33,824 nucleotides of DNA from JBQLZQ01 sp052168355 (GCA_052168355.1 JBQLZQ010000018.1:1-33824), one strand, 5' to 3'; positions 1 through 8,684 are shown, counted from the stretch's first letter. Program-made: numbers and translations. The notes: generated by a model from the sequence alone, not told the origin.

Positions 1-1258
1 TGGCCTGGAAGCGGTCGGCCAGCTCGTTCATGGAGCGCTTCTTCTCCTCGATGGCCCGCTGCTCGGCCTGCTTCTGCTCGGCCTGCAGCCGCTCCACCTC
101 CAGGGCGTTCTCCTTGAACACCTGGACGGCGGCGGCCATCAGGCCGATCTCGTCGCCGCGGTCCCGGGCCGGAACCTCGACGCTGTTGTCGCCCTTGGCC
201 AGGGTGTCCATGGCCTTGGTCATGCCGTTGATCGGGCGGGTGATGGACCGGGCGGTGAAGAAGGCGACCAGGACGCTGACCATCACCGCGACGCCGGCCA
301 CCAGTTCGATGATCAGAACCGTCCGCTGCATGTCGGCCGTGGCCCTGGGCCCCAGCTCATCCTGGACGGCGACGTTGTCGAGCTTGATGTCTTCCGCGAT
401 GTCGGCGACCTGGGGGCCGATGCTGTCCAGGGTGGTGGCGATCAGATCGTTGCGGGCGAAGATGACGCCGCCGACCTGGGTGAAGGTCTCGCGGTACTCA
501 CCGGCCAGGTCAATGAGCTCGGTGGCCAGGCGGCGGCGCGTCGGGTTCTGCAGTTCGCTCATCAGGGTCTGGGCACCGTCCTGGAAATCCGTCATTTCCT
601 GGATAGCCCGGTCGTAGGACGCCTGTTCGTTGTCGGTCAGGAAGCGATAGGCGTAGAGGCGTGCCAGCAGCAGGCTGCGCAGGGCGGCGCCGGCGCGGAA
701 GCTGGCGTTGGCGTCGCCGTCCTGGAAGGCGCTTTCCATGATCGCCGTCAGGTTCTTCTCGGACTGGGGACCGACCTCGTTCATGCGGTCGACCAGGGCG
801 TTGCGCTGGTCGCGGAACTCGATGACCTGCTCGAAGCTCTGGTGATAGATGTTCATGTCGGTGATGATCTCGTCCATCGCCGCGAGATGGGCCTCGTCGT
901 CGAACAGGCCCCGCGATTCGGCGATGATCTCGTCCAGGGTCGCCAGGCGGCTCTGCACCGTCTCGGCCGCTTCGTCCGAGCCGGAGAGGATAAAGTCCTT
1001 CACGCCCAGCCGGGCGGTGAGCAGGTTGGCCTGGATGCGGCCCATGGCGGTGGTCTGCCGGGACATGCCGCGATATTCCTGGAAGCTCTTGTTGGCCGTG
1101 CTGATGCCGAAATAGGCGTCGCCGCCGACGATGGCCATGAACAGCACCAGCAGGCCGAAGCCGAGCGAGACGCGGGTGCCGATCTTGAGATTGGTGACCT
1201 TGAACCGGCCGCGCTTCTTGGGCGCCTCGGGGACGGGGGTTTCGATCTTGGAAGTCAT
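1..1258 (-). CDS. Methyl-accepting chemotaxis protein, N-terminal 419 residues (cut by window edge)
   Basis: Inner-membrane chemoreceptor that would signal to CheA/CheW. The visible part has a basic cytoplasmic N-terminus (about 1-28), a first membrane segment (about 31-52), and a long all-helical periplasmic sensor region (about 55-310). A second membrane segment (about 313-335) follows, then a HAMP domain (about 337-390) beginning at the SITRPINGM stretch, then the start of a charged coiled coil. The sensor resembles the helical bimodular (HBM) type by length and helical character, but I cannot assign a ligand. The methylation and signalling domain lies beyond the left edge. ATG at 1258 is preceded by a good ribosome site (GAGGTGAA). 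The frame stays open to base 2, so the gene is truncated by the window and not broken. Sure of the family, unsure of the sensor class. Confidence 0.9.
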   Translation of the reverse strand, partial: MTSKIETPVPEAPKKRGRFKVTNLKIGTRVSLGFGLLVLFMAIVGGDAYFGISTANKSFQEYRGMSRQTTAMGRIQANLLTARLGVKDFILSGSDEAAETVQSRLATLDEIIAESRGLFDDEAHLAAMDEIITDMNIYHQSFEQVIEFRDQRNALVDRMNEVGPQSEKNLTAIMESAFQDGDANASFRAGAALRSLLLARLYAYRFLTDNEQASYDRAIQEMTDFQDGAQTLMSELQNPTRRRLATELIDLAGEYRETFTQVGGVIFARNDLIATTLDSIGPQVADIAEDIKLDNVAVQDELGPRATADMQRTVLIIELVAGVAVMVSVLVAFFTARSITRPINGMTKAMDTLAKGDNSVEVPARDRGDEIGLMAAAVQVFKENALEVERLQAEQKQAEQRAIEEKKRSMNELADRFQA

Positions 1259-1514
1259 TGTTCACCTCGTAATCCGGTGGCGGTGCGATAGGCGCTAGAG
1301 ACGATCGAAATCCGGTCAAACGCTTTCAAAGAAGGGGATTGAAAAAGACGACTTCCTGACGTCCACAAGATCGACCATGGACTGTTGTTCGTATCGCCGT
1401 GATGTTCCGACGCCATTTGATGACATCATCATAAAAACGCTTTGTATATTAATTATTAATGTTACTAATTATTGTGGATGGGCTCCGAACGACAGGGCCG
1501 GCCGCCTGTCTGTC
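1259..1514. promoter_or_regulatory. AT-rich leader upstream of the chemoreceptor
   Basis: Non-coding stretch between the chemoreceptor start and the GH3 stop. The part around 1430-1475 is strikingly AT-rich for this genome. It presumably carries the chemoreceptor promoter. The 9-mer AAACGCTTT occurs twice in the same orientation (1318-1326 and 1435-1443), and a TGATGACATCA near-palindrome lies around 1418-1428. No clear promoter hexamers could be fixed. Confidence 0.4.
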
Positions 1515-3074
1515 TTAGGGGCCCGGTTCGGAGTTTTGCGGCGTCTTCGAGGCGGCGCAGAACGCCCGGAGATCGTCGAACAGGGTTCGATCGGTGATCA
1601 CCCGCGGCACCTTGTTCTGCCCGCCCAACTTGCCGCGGCGTTTCATCCAGGCGGCGAAGGCGCCGGGCGCTACCGCGAGGAGACGCGGCGCGTCCAACCC
1701 GAACCCGCCGGCGCGGTGGGCCCGGTAGTCGTCGTTGGCGTCGCTGAGCGTCCTGTCCAGGGCGTCCAGGAACGCGGCCCGCCGGTCCGGCGGGGGCGGC
1801 CCTTCGGCGAATTCGACGATATACAGGTGGGCGCCCGGATCGGCGGAGCGCTCCGGGAACAGCGCGCCGACCGAAAAATCCCGCGCCGTCGCCCCAATCC
1901 GTCCGGCCGCTGTCGCAACGGCGTGCTCGATCTCCTCGCCGATCAGGTGTTCGCCAAAGGCCGACAGCATATAGGCGGTCCGGCCGGTGATCAGCAGCCG
2001 GGGCGGCCGCGTCTCGACGAAACGCACGGTGTCGCCGACGATGTAGGACCACAAGCCCGCGCAATTGCTGACCGCCAGGGCGTAGTTGACGCCCACCTCC
2101 ACCGTGGCCAGCCAGTGGCGCGTCGGCGACGGGGCGTCCAGCTCCCCGACCGGGACGAACTCGAAGAACAGGCCCGAATCGATCATCAGCCGCAGGCCGT
2201 CGCCATAGTGGCGGTCGGCGACGGCGAAAAAGCCTTCGCTGGCCGGGTAGACTTCCCGCATCTCCGTGCGATGGGTGTCGATCAGGGCCTCGAACTGCGG
2301 CCGGTAGGGTTCGAAGTTGACGCCGCCATGGATCAGCAGATCCAGCTCGGGATAGGCGGGCGCCGACGGCTTTCCCGCCGCCGCGTTGAGCGTTGCCACC
2401 CGGTCGAGCAGGATCAGAAGCCAGCTCGGCGTGCCGGTCAGCACCCGGATCGGTTCGGTCCGCGAGCGCCGGGCCAGGATGTCGACCTTCTTTTCCCAGT
2501 CCTCCATCAAGGCCAGATCGGGCGGGGGAAAGCTCCACGGTCGGGCCCAGAACGGCATGGTCCGGGTGGCGATGCCGCTGAGATCGCCGCTGGTCACGCC
2601 CGGCGCCCGAAGCTCCAGCGCCGTGCTGCCACCCAGCATGAAGCTCTTGCCGCCGCCGATCCGGCTGGCCGGCCGCGCCGCCAGGTGATGACTGAGAAGC
2701 TGCAGGCCCGCGCGCAGGTTCGACCCGTTCATGGCGCGGGTCCAGGGGATGTATTTGGTGGCGCCGGTGGTGGTGCCGGAGGTGACGGCGAAGAACGGGA
2801 TCGTCCCCGGCCAGGTCAGGTCGGTCAGGACCGGAAAGACGGCCTGCCAGTAGTCGCGCCAGAAATCCTCGTACCGGCGCAAGGGGACCTGGGCTTGGAA
2901 CGCCGCCACCCCGTCGATGCGGTCGAACCCGTGATCCCGGCCGAACCTGGTCGTGCCGGCGCTACGGACAAGACGGTCCAGCGTCCGTTCCTGCGCCCGG
3001 ACCGGATCGAGGGAGGCCAAGGCCCGCAGCCGGCGATGGGCGTAAAGCCGGAGCAGGGGCGTGGCATCGATCAT
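1515..3074 (-). CDS. GH3-family acyl-acid amido synthetase-like protein
   Basis: 519 residues. GH3 enzymes belong to the ANL adenylating superfamily: they activate a carboxylic acid with ATP and join it to an amine, usually an amino acid. Visible signatures are the P-loop-like TSGTTTGATKYIP (98-110), YPASEGFF (276-283, matching the family's YxxSE nucleotide motif), YIVGDTVRF (344-352), an AFGEH stretch (about 372-376), and a C-terminal GKLGGQNKVPR stretch near 485-495. Length and motif order are those of bacterial GH3 homologues, whose acid and amine substrates are mostly unknown. The start at 3074 fits the family N-terminus. It lies 29 bases downstream of the acylase gene on the same strand, so the two are probably co-transcribed. 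Substrates cannot be read from sequence; plant-type auxin conjugation should not be assumed. Confidence 0.85.
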   Translation of the reverse strand: MIDATPLLRLYAHRRLRALASLDPVRAQERTLDRLVRSAGTTRFGRDHGFDRIDGVAAFQAQVPLRRYEDFWRDYWQAVFPVLTDLTWPGTIPFFAVTSGTTTGATKYIPWTRAMNGSNLRAGLQLLSHHLAARPASRIGGGKSFMLGGSTALELRAPGVTSGDLSGIATRTMPFWARPWSFPPPDLALMEDWEKKVDILARRSRTEPIRVLTGTPSWLLILLDRVATLNAAAGKPSAPAYPELDLLIHGGVNFEPYRPQFEALIDTHRTEMREVYPASEGFFAVADRHYGDGLRLMIDSGLFFEFVPVGELDAPSPTRHWLATVEVGVNYALAVSNCAGLWSYIVGDTVRFVETRPPRLLITGRTAYMLSAFGEHLIGEEIEHAVATAAGRIGATARDFSVGALFPERSADPGAHLYIVEFAEGPPPPDRRAAFLDALDRTLSDANDDYRAHRAGGFGLDAPRLLAVAPGAFAAWMKRRGKLGGQNKVPRVITDRTLFDDLRAFCAASKTPQNSEPGP

Positions 3075-3103
3075 GCGATCCTATCTCGTCATGCTCCCGC
3101 GGG

Positions 3104-5359
3104 CTAAGGCGTCAGGATCATCTGGCGGGAAAAGGTGCTGTGCGCGGTTTCCGCCCGCAATGGGACCTGAATATAGCGTCCTTCTCGCCACAGGGGCACG
3201 TGATCGAGGAACGTCGAACTGTTGATCCAGCCGTCCTGGCCCCCCAGAAGAACGAAGTAGTTGGCGTCCGGCGACGACAGGTCGGAGATGTGCCGCGCCT
3301 GCGATCCGTAGCGGGTGCTGTGCCGGGTGTCGGTCAAGTCATGGGCGGTCTTCATCAGGGTGCTCGTGCTGCCCGCCACCGGCACGTCGGCGAAGCGGTA
3401 GCGGCCGCCGATCACCGGCAAATTGGCCAGCGGGTGGGCCAGTTCCAGACGGTGCATCTCGCCCCAGACCCGATAGGTCCGGAGCGGCTCGACGGCCGCC
3501 GAAAGCGCCGTGCTCAACGGGTCGCGCAACGCCGTATCGGGGGCGGCCAGGATATCGTCGCGCATCAGGGTAAGAGGCCGGCCTCCGGCGTCATAGGCGG
3601 ACAGGATTTCGGGCGTGAAGATTTGTTGCGAAACCTGAAACAGGACCAGTTCGAAGGCCAGGGCACCGGCCGAGTCCTCGCGGTAATGGCCGTCCCATCG
3701 CCGGATCAGATCGAGCACCCGGGATTGCGCGTCGGATAGGGCGAGGGGCGGGGCCAACCGGTCGAGCCGGTCGATCAGCGCGTCGCGTATGGCCACCGAC
3801 GACGCCATGTACACGTCCCGTTGCAGGGCAGCCAGATCGTCGACGGTGACCGCCTTGTCGCCGTTGAGCAGAGCGGCAATCCGTTCGATCCGGTCGTTGG
3901 GCGAGAAGAAATAGCCGATCGGAACCTCGGCCTGGGCGCCGCGATTGTTGGCCGAGCCCAGATATCCGGACTCCGGATTGTAGGACGCGGGAAGATCCAG
4001 GCTGGTGACGATGCGGTCCCAGGCCGCCGCCCGGTCGCGCGGCTGTATCATGTCCGGCGGCGGTTCGGGAGACCGGGACGGGAGGTGGGTCGCCATCACC
4101 TGCCCGATATTGCCTTGCCGGTCGGCATAAAGAAAATTCTGGGCCGAGATGGCAAAGCCGTCCATGGCATTGCGGAATGCCTCCCAATCCGTGGCCCGGT
4201 TGACCGCCAGCATGGCCGTCATCTCGTCGGTCGCATCATGGCCGATCCAGCGCAGGGCGGCCTGGGCCGAGGTGTCGAACACCGGGGCGTCGGTGATCAC
4301 CGGCCCCAACTGCGTTTCGCGGATGGTCACGGTTTCGTCGAACCACCAGCGCACGGGGATGGTTTCCCGCCGCTCGACGATATCGGCCGCGGGCAGCTCC
4401 GCAACGTCGAACAGGTCGCTGCTGGCGGCCCGAAGGTTGGTGCCGCCCCATGCGATCTCCGGGTTGCGGCCAATGGCCACGAAGGGCAGCCCGGGGATCA
4501 TCAGCCCGACGACATTGAAGCTGGGGGAGCGGTATCCGGCGATCAGCCAGAGGTTGGGCAGCGAGACGCCAAGATGCGGGTCGTTGGCCATGAGCGCCCC
4601 GCCGGTGGCGCTGCGCCAGCCGGCGACGGCCACCGAGTTGCTGCCCGAGCGGCTCGTGCCGCCCAGTATGTCGCCCAGCCGCGCCTGATCGGTGGGCGCC
4701 CCCGGGCCGAAGGACGGGGTGGACAGGGATCCCTGATCGCGCACCTGGGCCCACAGTTCGGGCCAGTCGGCCCGGTCCCGCTTACCCAGCAGCGAAAACC
4801 AGGCCAGCCAGTTCACATCGACCGACGCCAACCGGCCGATGGTGATGACGTCTTGGATGGTCCAGGGCTCGCGCTCCAGCCCCAGAACGGCGAACTCGTG
4901 CGGCAGGGGCGCTTCGGTTGCCACGTAATAGTTGACGCCGTCGACGAAGGATTGGGTCCAGGCCCGCGTTTCCTCCGGCATCGCCGCGATAATGTCGGGC
5001 GCCGCGCGCCCCAGGCCCAGGATCCGCAGGGAGTGGTCGATGTCCACCGCCAGCGGACCGCCCATTTCCGACAGGCGCCCCTGCGAAACCCGCCGCAGGA
5101 TCTCCATCTGGCCCAGCCGAAGATGGGCGTGGACCAGCCCCAGCGTAAAGGCGAGGTCGGCGTCCGTGGCGGCGTCGACGTAGGGGATCTGATGCTCGTT
5201 CCACGACACCGTGACCGGCGCCGACAAGGGCAGCCCGCTTGTGGGAAACAGGTCCAGGCGCCCGTCCACGGTGGATGCGGGGGGCAGCGGCGTGGCTAGG
5301 GAGCAACCAGCAAACAAAGCCGCGGCCAGCGGCAAACCCACCTTGCGGCGGAGCGCCAT
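3104..5359 (-). CDS. Penicillin acylase family lipoprotein (Ntn amidohydrolase)
   Basis: 751 residues. Members hydrolyse amides such as penicillin G, other N-acyl compounds or N-acyl-homoserine lactones after self-cleavage into alpha and beta chains. ATG 5359 is chosen because GGAG precedes it and because the protein then opens with a lipoprotein signal (MALRRKVGLP, then lipobox LFAGC with Cys19). A longer frame upstream has no signal and runs through an intergenic repeat. The SGSNSVAVAG stretch places the catalytic N-terminal Ser of the beta chain at about Ser240, preceded by Gly and followed by Asn as in the family. The next motif, MANDPHLG, is also typical. The lipobox suggests anchoring in the periplasm. 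The gene lies directly upstream of the GH3 gene. Acyl specificity is unknown. Confidence 0.88.
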   Translation of the reverse strand: MALRRKVGLPLAAALFAGCSLATPLPPASTVDGRLDLFPTSGLPLSAPVTVSWNEHQIPYVDAATDADLAFTLGLVHAHLRLGQMEILRRVSQGRLSEMGGPLAVDIDHSLRILGLGRAAPDIIAAMPEETRAWTQSFVDGVNYYVATEAPLPHEFAVLGLEREPWTIQDVITIGRLASVDVNWLAWFSLLGKRDRADWPELWAQVRDQGSLSTPSFGPGAPTDQARLGDILGGTSRSGSNSVAVAGWRSATGGALMANDPHLGVSLPNLWLIAGYRSPSFNVVGLMIPGLPFVAIGRNPEIAWGGTNLRAASSDLFDVAELPAADIVERRETIPVRWWFDETVTIRETQLGPVITDAPVFDTSAQAALRWIGHDATDEMTAMLAVNRATDWEAFRNAMDGFAISAQNFLYADRQGNIGQVMATHLPSRSPEPPPDMIQPRDRAAAWDRIVTSLDLPASYNPESGYLGSANNRGAQAEVPIGYFFSPNDRIERIAALLNGDKAVTVDDLAALQRDVYMASSVAIRDALIDRLDRLAPPLALSDAQSRVLDLIRRWDGHYREDSAGALAFELVLFQVSQQIFTPEILSAYDAGGRPLTLMRDDILAAPDTALRDPLSTALSAAVEPLRTYRVWGEMHRLELAHPLANLPVIGGRYRFADVPVAGSTSTLMKTAHDLTDTRHSTRYGSQARHISDLSSPDANYFVLLGGQDGWINSSTFLDHVPLWREGRYIQVPLRAETAHSTFSRQMILTP

Positions 5360-5515
5360 AATCGGATCTCCTCGATGCTGCGGTCGAAACTGCCGTGGAT
5401 GATGTAGGGGATCCCGCGGACTTTGCCACCCGCCGTCGCAAATGATTAACCGCGTAAGGACCGTCTCGAAAGAGGGCGCGGCGGAGGCCTTGCGCTTTTC
5501 CCGCGCGGTCTCTAA

Positions 5516-5685
5516 GAGCCTGTCCAAGGAATGGCTGCGGGCTGCACCGCCTTTTCAAGGCTTTGGGCCAGGATGGCGCCGCGCCGTGGGCGCCTGACGA
5601 TGCGCAAGGCGTCGCCGGCGCGCCCGCTCCTGACACTCGCGTTGCCCTGGTCGATGCAGCCCGCAGCCATTTCTTGGACAGGCTC
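5516..5685. repeat. 170-bp element with 31-bp inverted terminal repeats (MITE-like)
   Basis: The arms at 5516-5546 and 5655-5685 are reverse complements over 31 bases with a single mismatch; the left arm begins GAGCCTGTCCAAGGAATGGC. The interior of about 108 bp is GC-rich and shows no coding frame of its own. It lies in the 363-bp gap (5360-5722) between the divergent acylase and kynA genes, which otherwise shows no gene. No transposase is nearby and I see no clear target-site duplication. It could be a miniature inverted-repeat element or a long intergenic hairpin. Confidence 0.7.
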
Positions 5686-5722
5686 CAGGGGGTGGTCCAC
5701 GACAGGATGAGGCGCGACGACA

Positions 5723-6574
5723 ATGGCTGACAGCGATAGCGGCGGCACCGGGGGCGGGGACGAAGGATCGATCCACTGGGATCTCGGTTCGGGGATGAGC
5801 TATGGCGGCTATCTTGGACTCGACCAGCTTCTGTCGTGCCAAAAGCCGATGTCGGGCGAACATGACGAGATGCTGTTCATCGTCATTCACCAGGCCACCG
5901 AATTGTGGCTTAAACTGTCGCTTTACGAATTGTCGGCCACGCGGGACTGCATCAAGACGGACCGGTTGGGCGCGGCGTTCAAGATGCTGGCCCGGCTGGC
6001 CGCCATCCAGCGACAGCTCACCCAGTCCTGGGACGTGCTGTCGACGCTGACGCCGTTCGACTATACCAGGTTCCGCGACACGCTGGGCCACAGTTCGGGC
6101 TTTCAGTCGTTTCAGTACCGCATGCTCGAGTTCATCCTGGGGCAGAAAAACCGCACCATGACCCGGGTCCATCAGGGGAACGCGGCGGCCTACGATCCTC
6201 TGATCGCGGAACTGGAGGCGCCCAGCCTGTACGACGAGGCCCTGCAGCTTCTCCACCGCCGCGGCTTCGATGTGCCGGCCGAATGCCTGGATCGGGATTG
6301 GGCCCAGCCCTACAGCGCCAACCCGGCGGTGGAAGCGGCGTGGAAGGCCGTCTATCAGGACGTCGAGACCCATTGGGATCTCTATGAACTGGCCGAAAAG
6401 CTGGTGGATCTGGAAGACCGGTTCCAGCAATGGCGGTTCCGGCACATGACCACCGTGGAACGGATCATCGGGTTCAAGACGGGCACCGGCGGATCGTCCG
6501 GGGTACCCTACCTGGCCAAAGCCCTTCAGCGGCGGTTCTTTCCAGAACTGTGGACGGTGCGCACGCTCCTGTAA
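5723..6574 (+). CDS. kynA: Tryptophan 2,3-dioxygenase
   Basis: 283 residues. A haem enzyme that opens the indole ring of L-tryptophan with O2 to give N-formylkynurenine, the first step of the kynurenine pathway. Family hallmarks are the MSYGGYLGLDQLL opening, distal His56 in FIVIHQATELW, Arg118 in YTRFRDTLG, and proximal haem ligand His241 in RHMTTVERIIG followed by KTGTGGSSGV. These match the positions known from Xanthomonas TDO (His55, Arg117, His240) shifted by one. The ATG at 5723 gives the usual short N-terminal tail before the conserved core; the ribosome site is weak. A second in-frame ATG at 5795 would remove only the tail. No kynB or kynU is in the window. The 3' end overlaps the convergent rluE by 49 bases. 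Confidence 0.96.
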   Translation: MADSDSGGTGGGDEGSIHWDLGSGMSYGGYLGLDQLLSCQKPMSGEHDEMLFIVIHQATELWLKLSLYELSATRDCIKTDRLGAAFKMLARLAAIQRQLTQSWDVLSTLTPFDYTRFRDTLGHSSGFQSFQYRMLEFILGQKNRTMTRVHQGNAAAYDPLIAELEAPSLYDEALQLLHRRGFDVPAECLDRDWAQPYSANPAVEAAWKAVYQDVETHWDLYELAEKLVDLEDRFQQWRFRHMTTVERIIGFKTGTGGSSGVPYLAKALQRRFFPELWTVRTLL

Positions 6575-7179
6575 CCACCCGGTGGTTGGCGTGGCACGGC
6601 CGCCGGCAGGATCGTGGACGGCGCCACCGCGCGCCACACACCCGGGCTCAGGTCGCCGAGGGTCAGGGCCGCGATGGCCACCCGAACCAGCCGCAGGGTC
6701 GGATGACCGACCGCCGCCGTCATGCGGCGGACCTGACGGTTCTTGCCTTCGAAGAGCGTGATCTCCAGCCAGGCGGTGGGGATGGTCCGGCGCACGCGGA
6801 TCGGCGGATCGCGGGGAACCAGATCGGGCGCGCTCGGCAGCAGGGCGACCTGGCAGGGACGGGTGCGCCAATCCCCCAGGGTGACGCCACCGCTGAGCGC
6901 GGCCAGGGCCGTGGAGCCCGGCACGCCCTCGACCTGCGCCAGATAGCGCCTGCCATGCCCCCGGCGTGGATCGAGCAAGCGCTTGATAAACGGACCGTCG
7001 TCGGTCAGCAGCAGCAGTCCCTCGCTGTCGCGGTCCAGGCGCCCGGCGGGATAGACCCCGGTCGGCAGGCCGAAGGCGGCCAAAGTCGGTCGGCCTAGGT
7101 CATCGGTGAACTGGCTCAACACGCCATAGGGCTTGTGGAACGCGATGTAGCGGTGCGGCGCGGCGGCCCGGGCGGTCAT
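6526..7179 (-). CDS. rluE: 23S rRNA pseudouridine(2457) synthase, RluE-type
   Basis: 217 residues, of the RsuA/RluB/E/F family, which isomerises a specific uridine in rRNA. The catalytic Asp is Asp49 in AGRLDRDSEGLLLLTDDG. FHKPYGVLSQFTDDLGRPTL near the N-terminus and EGKNRQVRRMTAAVGHPTLRL near the C-terminus resemble E. coli RluE more than RluB or RluF, and there is no S4 domain in front. RluE makes pseudouridine 2457 in helix 89 near the peptidyl transferase centre. The ATG at 7179 overlaps the stop of the upstream oxygenase gene as ATGA, which indicates translational coupling. The stop lies inside the end of kynA. Exact target position is inferred from similarity. Confidence 0.88.
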   Translation of the reverse strand: MTARAAAPHRYIAFHKPYGVLSQFTDDLGRPTLAAFGLPTGVYPAGRLDRDSEGLLLLTDDGPFIKRLLDPRRGHGRRYLAQVEGVPGSTALAALSGGVTLGDWRTRPCQVALLPSAPDLVPRDPPIRVRRTIPTAWLEITLFEGKNRQVRRMTAAVGHPTLRLVRVAIAALTLGDLSPGVWRAVAPSTILPAAVPRQPPGGYRSVRTVHSSGKNRR

Positions 7180-8435
7180 GGCCAATAGAGGCTGCCACCG
7201 GCGTACAAGGCGCACAGCAGGGCGATGCAATCGGGATCGGTCAAATAGGGGGCCAGGTCGCGCGGCTCGAACCGGCGGCGGGCGCACAGCAGGCGCCCCA
7301 GATCCGCCGACGGGCCGCGGCACTCATGGGGTAGGCCGTCGACGAACAGCAGGATGCCGCCGGGGCGATCGAGAAAGGCAAAGCGCGAAGCCTCGGTCCG
7401 CCGCAGCGGGTCGGCGGCGAGACGGGACGCCATCCGCCGGGCGCTCATCTTGCGGTTCGGTGCCGGTGTCTGGTCCTTGGGTTCCGTGACGGTGGCGGCG
7501 AACCAGCGGGCAAGACGGTCGGGATCGTCCATGTGGGTCAGGACAAGGTTTCGCAGCGCCGCGATCACGTCTTCTCCGATGCGGCCGGGATTCTCCGCGG
7601 GGTTGATCGCGGCATCGGCGTAACGCCGTGTTTCGTCCAACGGCTCGGCCACCGCGTCGGCCGCGCCGGTCAGGATTTCCCCATGGCTGGGCGCGCGAAA
7701 GCCGATCGAATAGGTCATGCTGTCACCGATGGCGACCCCGTCATGGGCGAAGCCGGGCGGCAGGTAGAGCATGTCTCCGTGTTCCAGAACCCAGTCGTGC
7801 TCGGCCGGAAAGTCGTCCAGCAGACGCAGCGCCGGGTGCGGACGCAGCGGAATGTCGGGCCCGCAGGCCGGCCCCACCCGCCATCGGCGTCGCCCCTGTC
7901 CCTGCAGCAGAAAGACGTCGTAGGCGTCGTAGTGGGGTCCCACGCCGCCCCCGTCGGCGGCGTAGCTGACCATGATGTCGTCGAGCCGCCAGGAGGGCAG
8001 AAAGTCGAACCGATCGAGCAGATCGGCGACGGGCGGAAACCAATGGTCCACCGATTGGACCAGAAGCGTCCAGCCGGATTTCGGCAGGTCGGCAAAGGCC
8101 GCCTGGTCGAACGGGCCGTCGCGCGTTTCCCAGGGCATGAGACCATCTCGAATGACAAGACGGGACTCGACTGCCTCCTCGCAGGCCAGACCGGCCAGTT
8201 CGTCCGGCGTGATCGGACCCGAGAAGTCCGGAATGGCACCGCGAACCAGCAAAGGCCGCCGTTGCCAATAATCGTCAAGAAAGCGGGCGATGGGCATGCC
8301 GCCCAACAGGGTCGAGGCCGGAACCTCCGTCATGGCGATGCTCGAAACTGGTTGGGGTGGGATCGGAACGGAACCGATCGGCGCGGTGGCGGTACGGAAC
8401 GGGCCCATCATCAGCGATGTCGCGAATTCTGTCAT
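7176..8435 (-). CDS. roxA: JmjC-type cupin, ribosomal protein uL16 arginine hydroxylase (RoxA/YcfD-like)
   Basis: A 2-oxoglutarate/Fe(II) oxygenase of the ribosomal oxygenase family; E. coli YcfD hydroxylates Arg81 of uL16. Strong family stretches are DDIMVSYAADGGGVGPHYDAYDVF (with the HxD iron pair His168/Asp170 counted from ATG 8435), QGQGRRRWRVG, and LPPGFAHDGVAIGDSM, which carries the distal iron ligand His231. The C-terminal winged-helix-like part ends in a Trp-containing tail (SLYWP). The start is uncertain. GTG 8450, ATG 8435 and ATG 8333 are in frame, none has a clear ribosome site, and similarity to YcfD begins only near 8333. The stop overlaps the rluE start by four bases. Together the pair modifies the uL16/helix 89 region of the large subunit. 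Confidence 0.87.
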   Translation of the reverse strand: MTEFATSLMMGPFRTATAPIGSVPIPPQPVSSIAMTEVPASTLLGGMPIARFLDDYWQRRPLLVRGAIPDFSGPITPDELAGLACEEAVESRLVIRDGLMPWETRDGPFDQAAFADLPKSGWTLLVQSVDHWFPPVADLLDRFDFLPSWRLDDIMVSYAADGGGVGPHYDAYDVFLLQGQGRRRWRVGPACGPDIPLRPHPALRLLDDFPAEHDWVLEHGDMLYLPPGFAHDGVAIGDSMTYSIGFRAPSHGEILTGAADAVAEPLDETRRYADAAINPAENPGRIGEDVIAALRNLVLTHMDDPDRLARWFAATVTEPKDQTPAPNRKMSARRMASRLAADPLRRTEASRFAFLDRPGGILLFVDGLPHECRGPSADLGRLLCARRRFEPRDLAPYLTDPDCIALLCALYAGGSLYWP

Positions 8436-8684
8436 CTCAATGTGAGTCACTAATGAAGAAACCCGGGATTGGCCAAGTATTGAAATATAATCAGAATAAA
8501 ATTTTATATTTATGGGTTGTTTAACCTTTTTATTAAGAATTTCAAAATATTAATTAACTCAAAATTAAATAAGTGGGGAATATCTAAAGGGCAAGTTAAC
8601 TCCATCTATCGGGGTGCCAATACTAAAAACGCCAATCTAGGCGGATCCGCTCAAATCATTAACTCAGATCTGATTGAGGTACCC
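8436..8684. promoter_or_regulatory. AT-rich divergent region between roxA and the first RTX gene
   Basis: A sharply AT-rich island (about 8475-8575) in an otherwise GC-rich genome, with many T-A steps and runs such as AAAATTTTATATTTATGGG. It probably holds the promoter of the RTX gene. The RTX reading frame stays open back to 8517, but homology with the downstream paralogue begins exactly at GTG 8685, so this part is treated as leader. AT-rich leaders of this kind are typical targets of xenogeneic silencers such as MucR/Ros or H-NS; that is inference. Confidence 0.45.

Noticed and set aside
1377..3107. 576-codon plus-strand open frame opposite the GH3 gene
   Set aside because: It is antisense to a gene with clear family motifs; its Arg/Pro/Gly-rich composition is that of high-GC shadow frames.
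3821..5299. 492-codon plus-strand frame opposite the acylase
   Set aside because: Shadow of the acylase gene, with no domain content.
8517..8684. In-frame 56-residue N-terminal extension of the first RTX gene
   Set aside because: Homology to the paralogue and a ribosome site both begin at GTG 8685; the extension is AT-rich leader.
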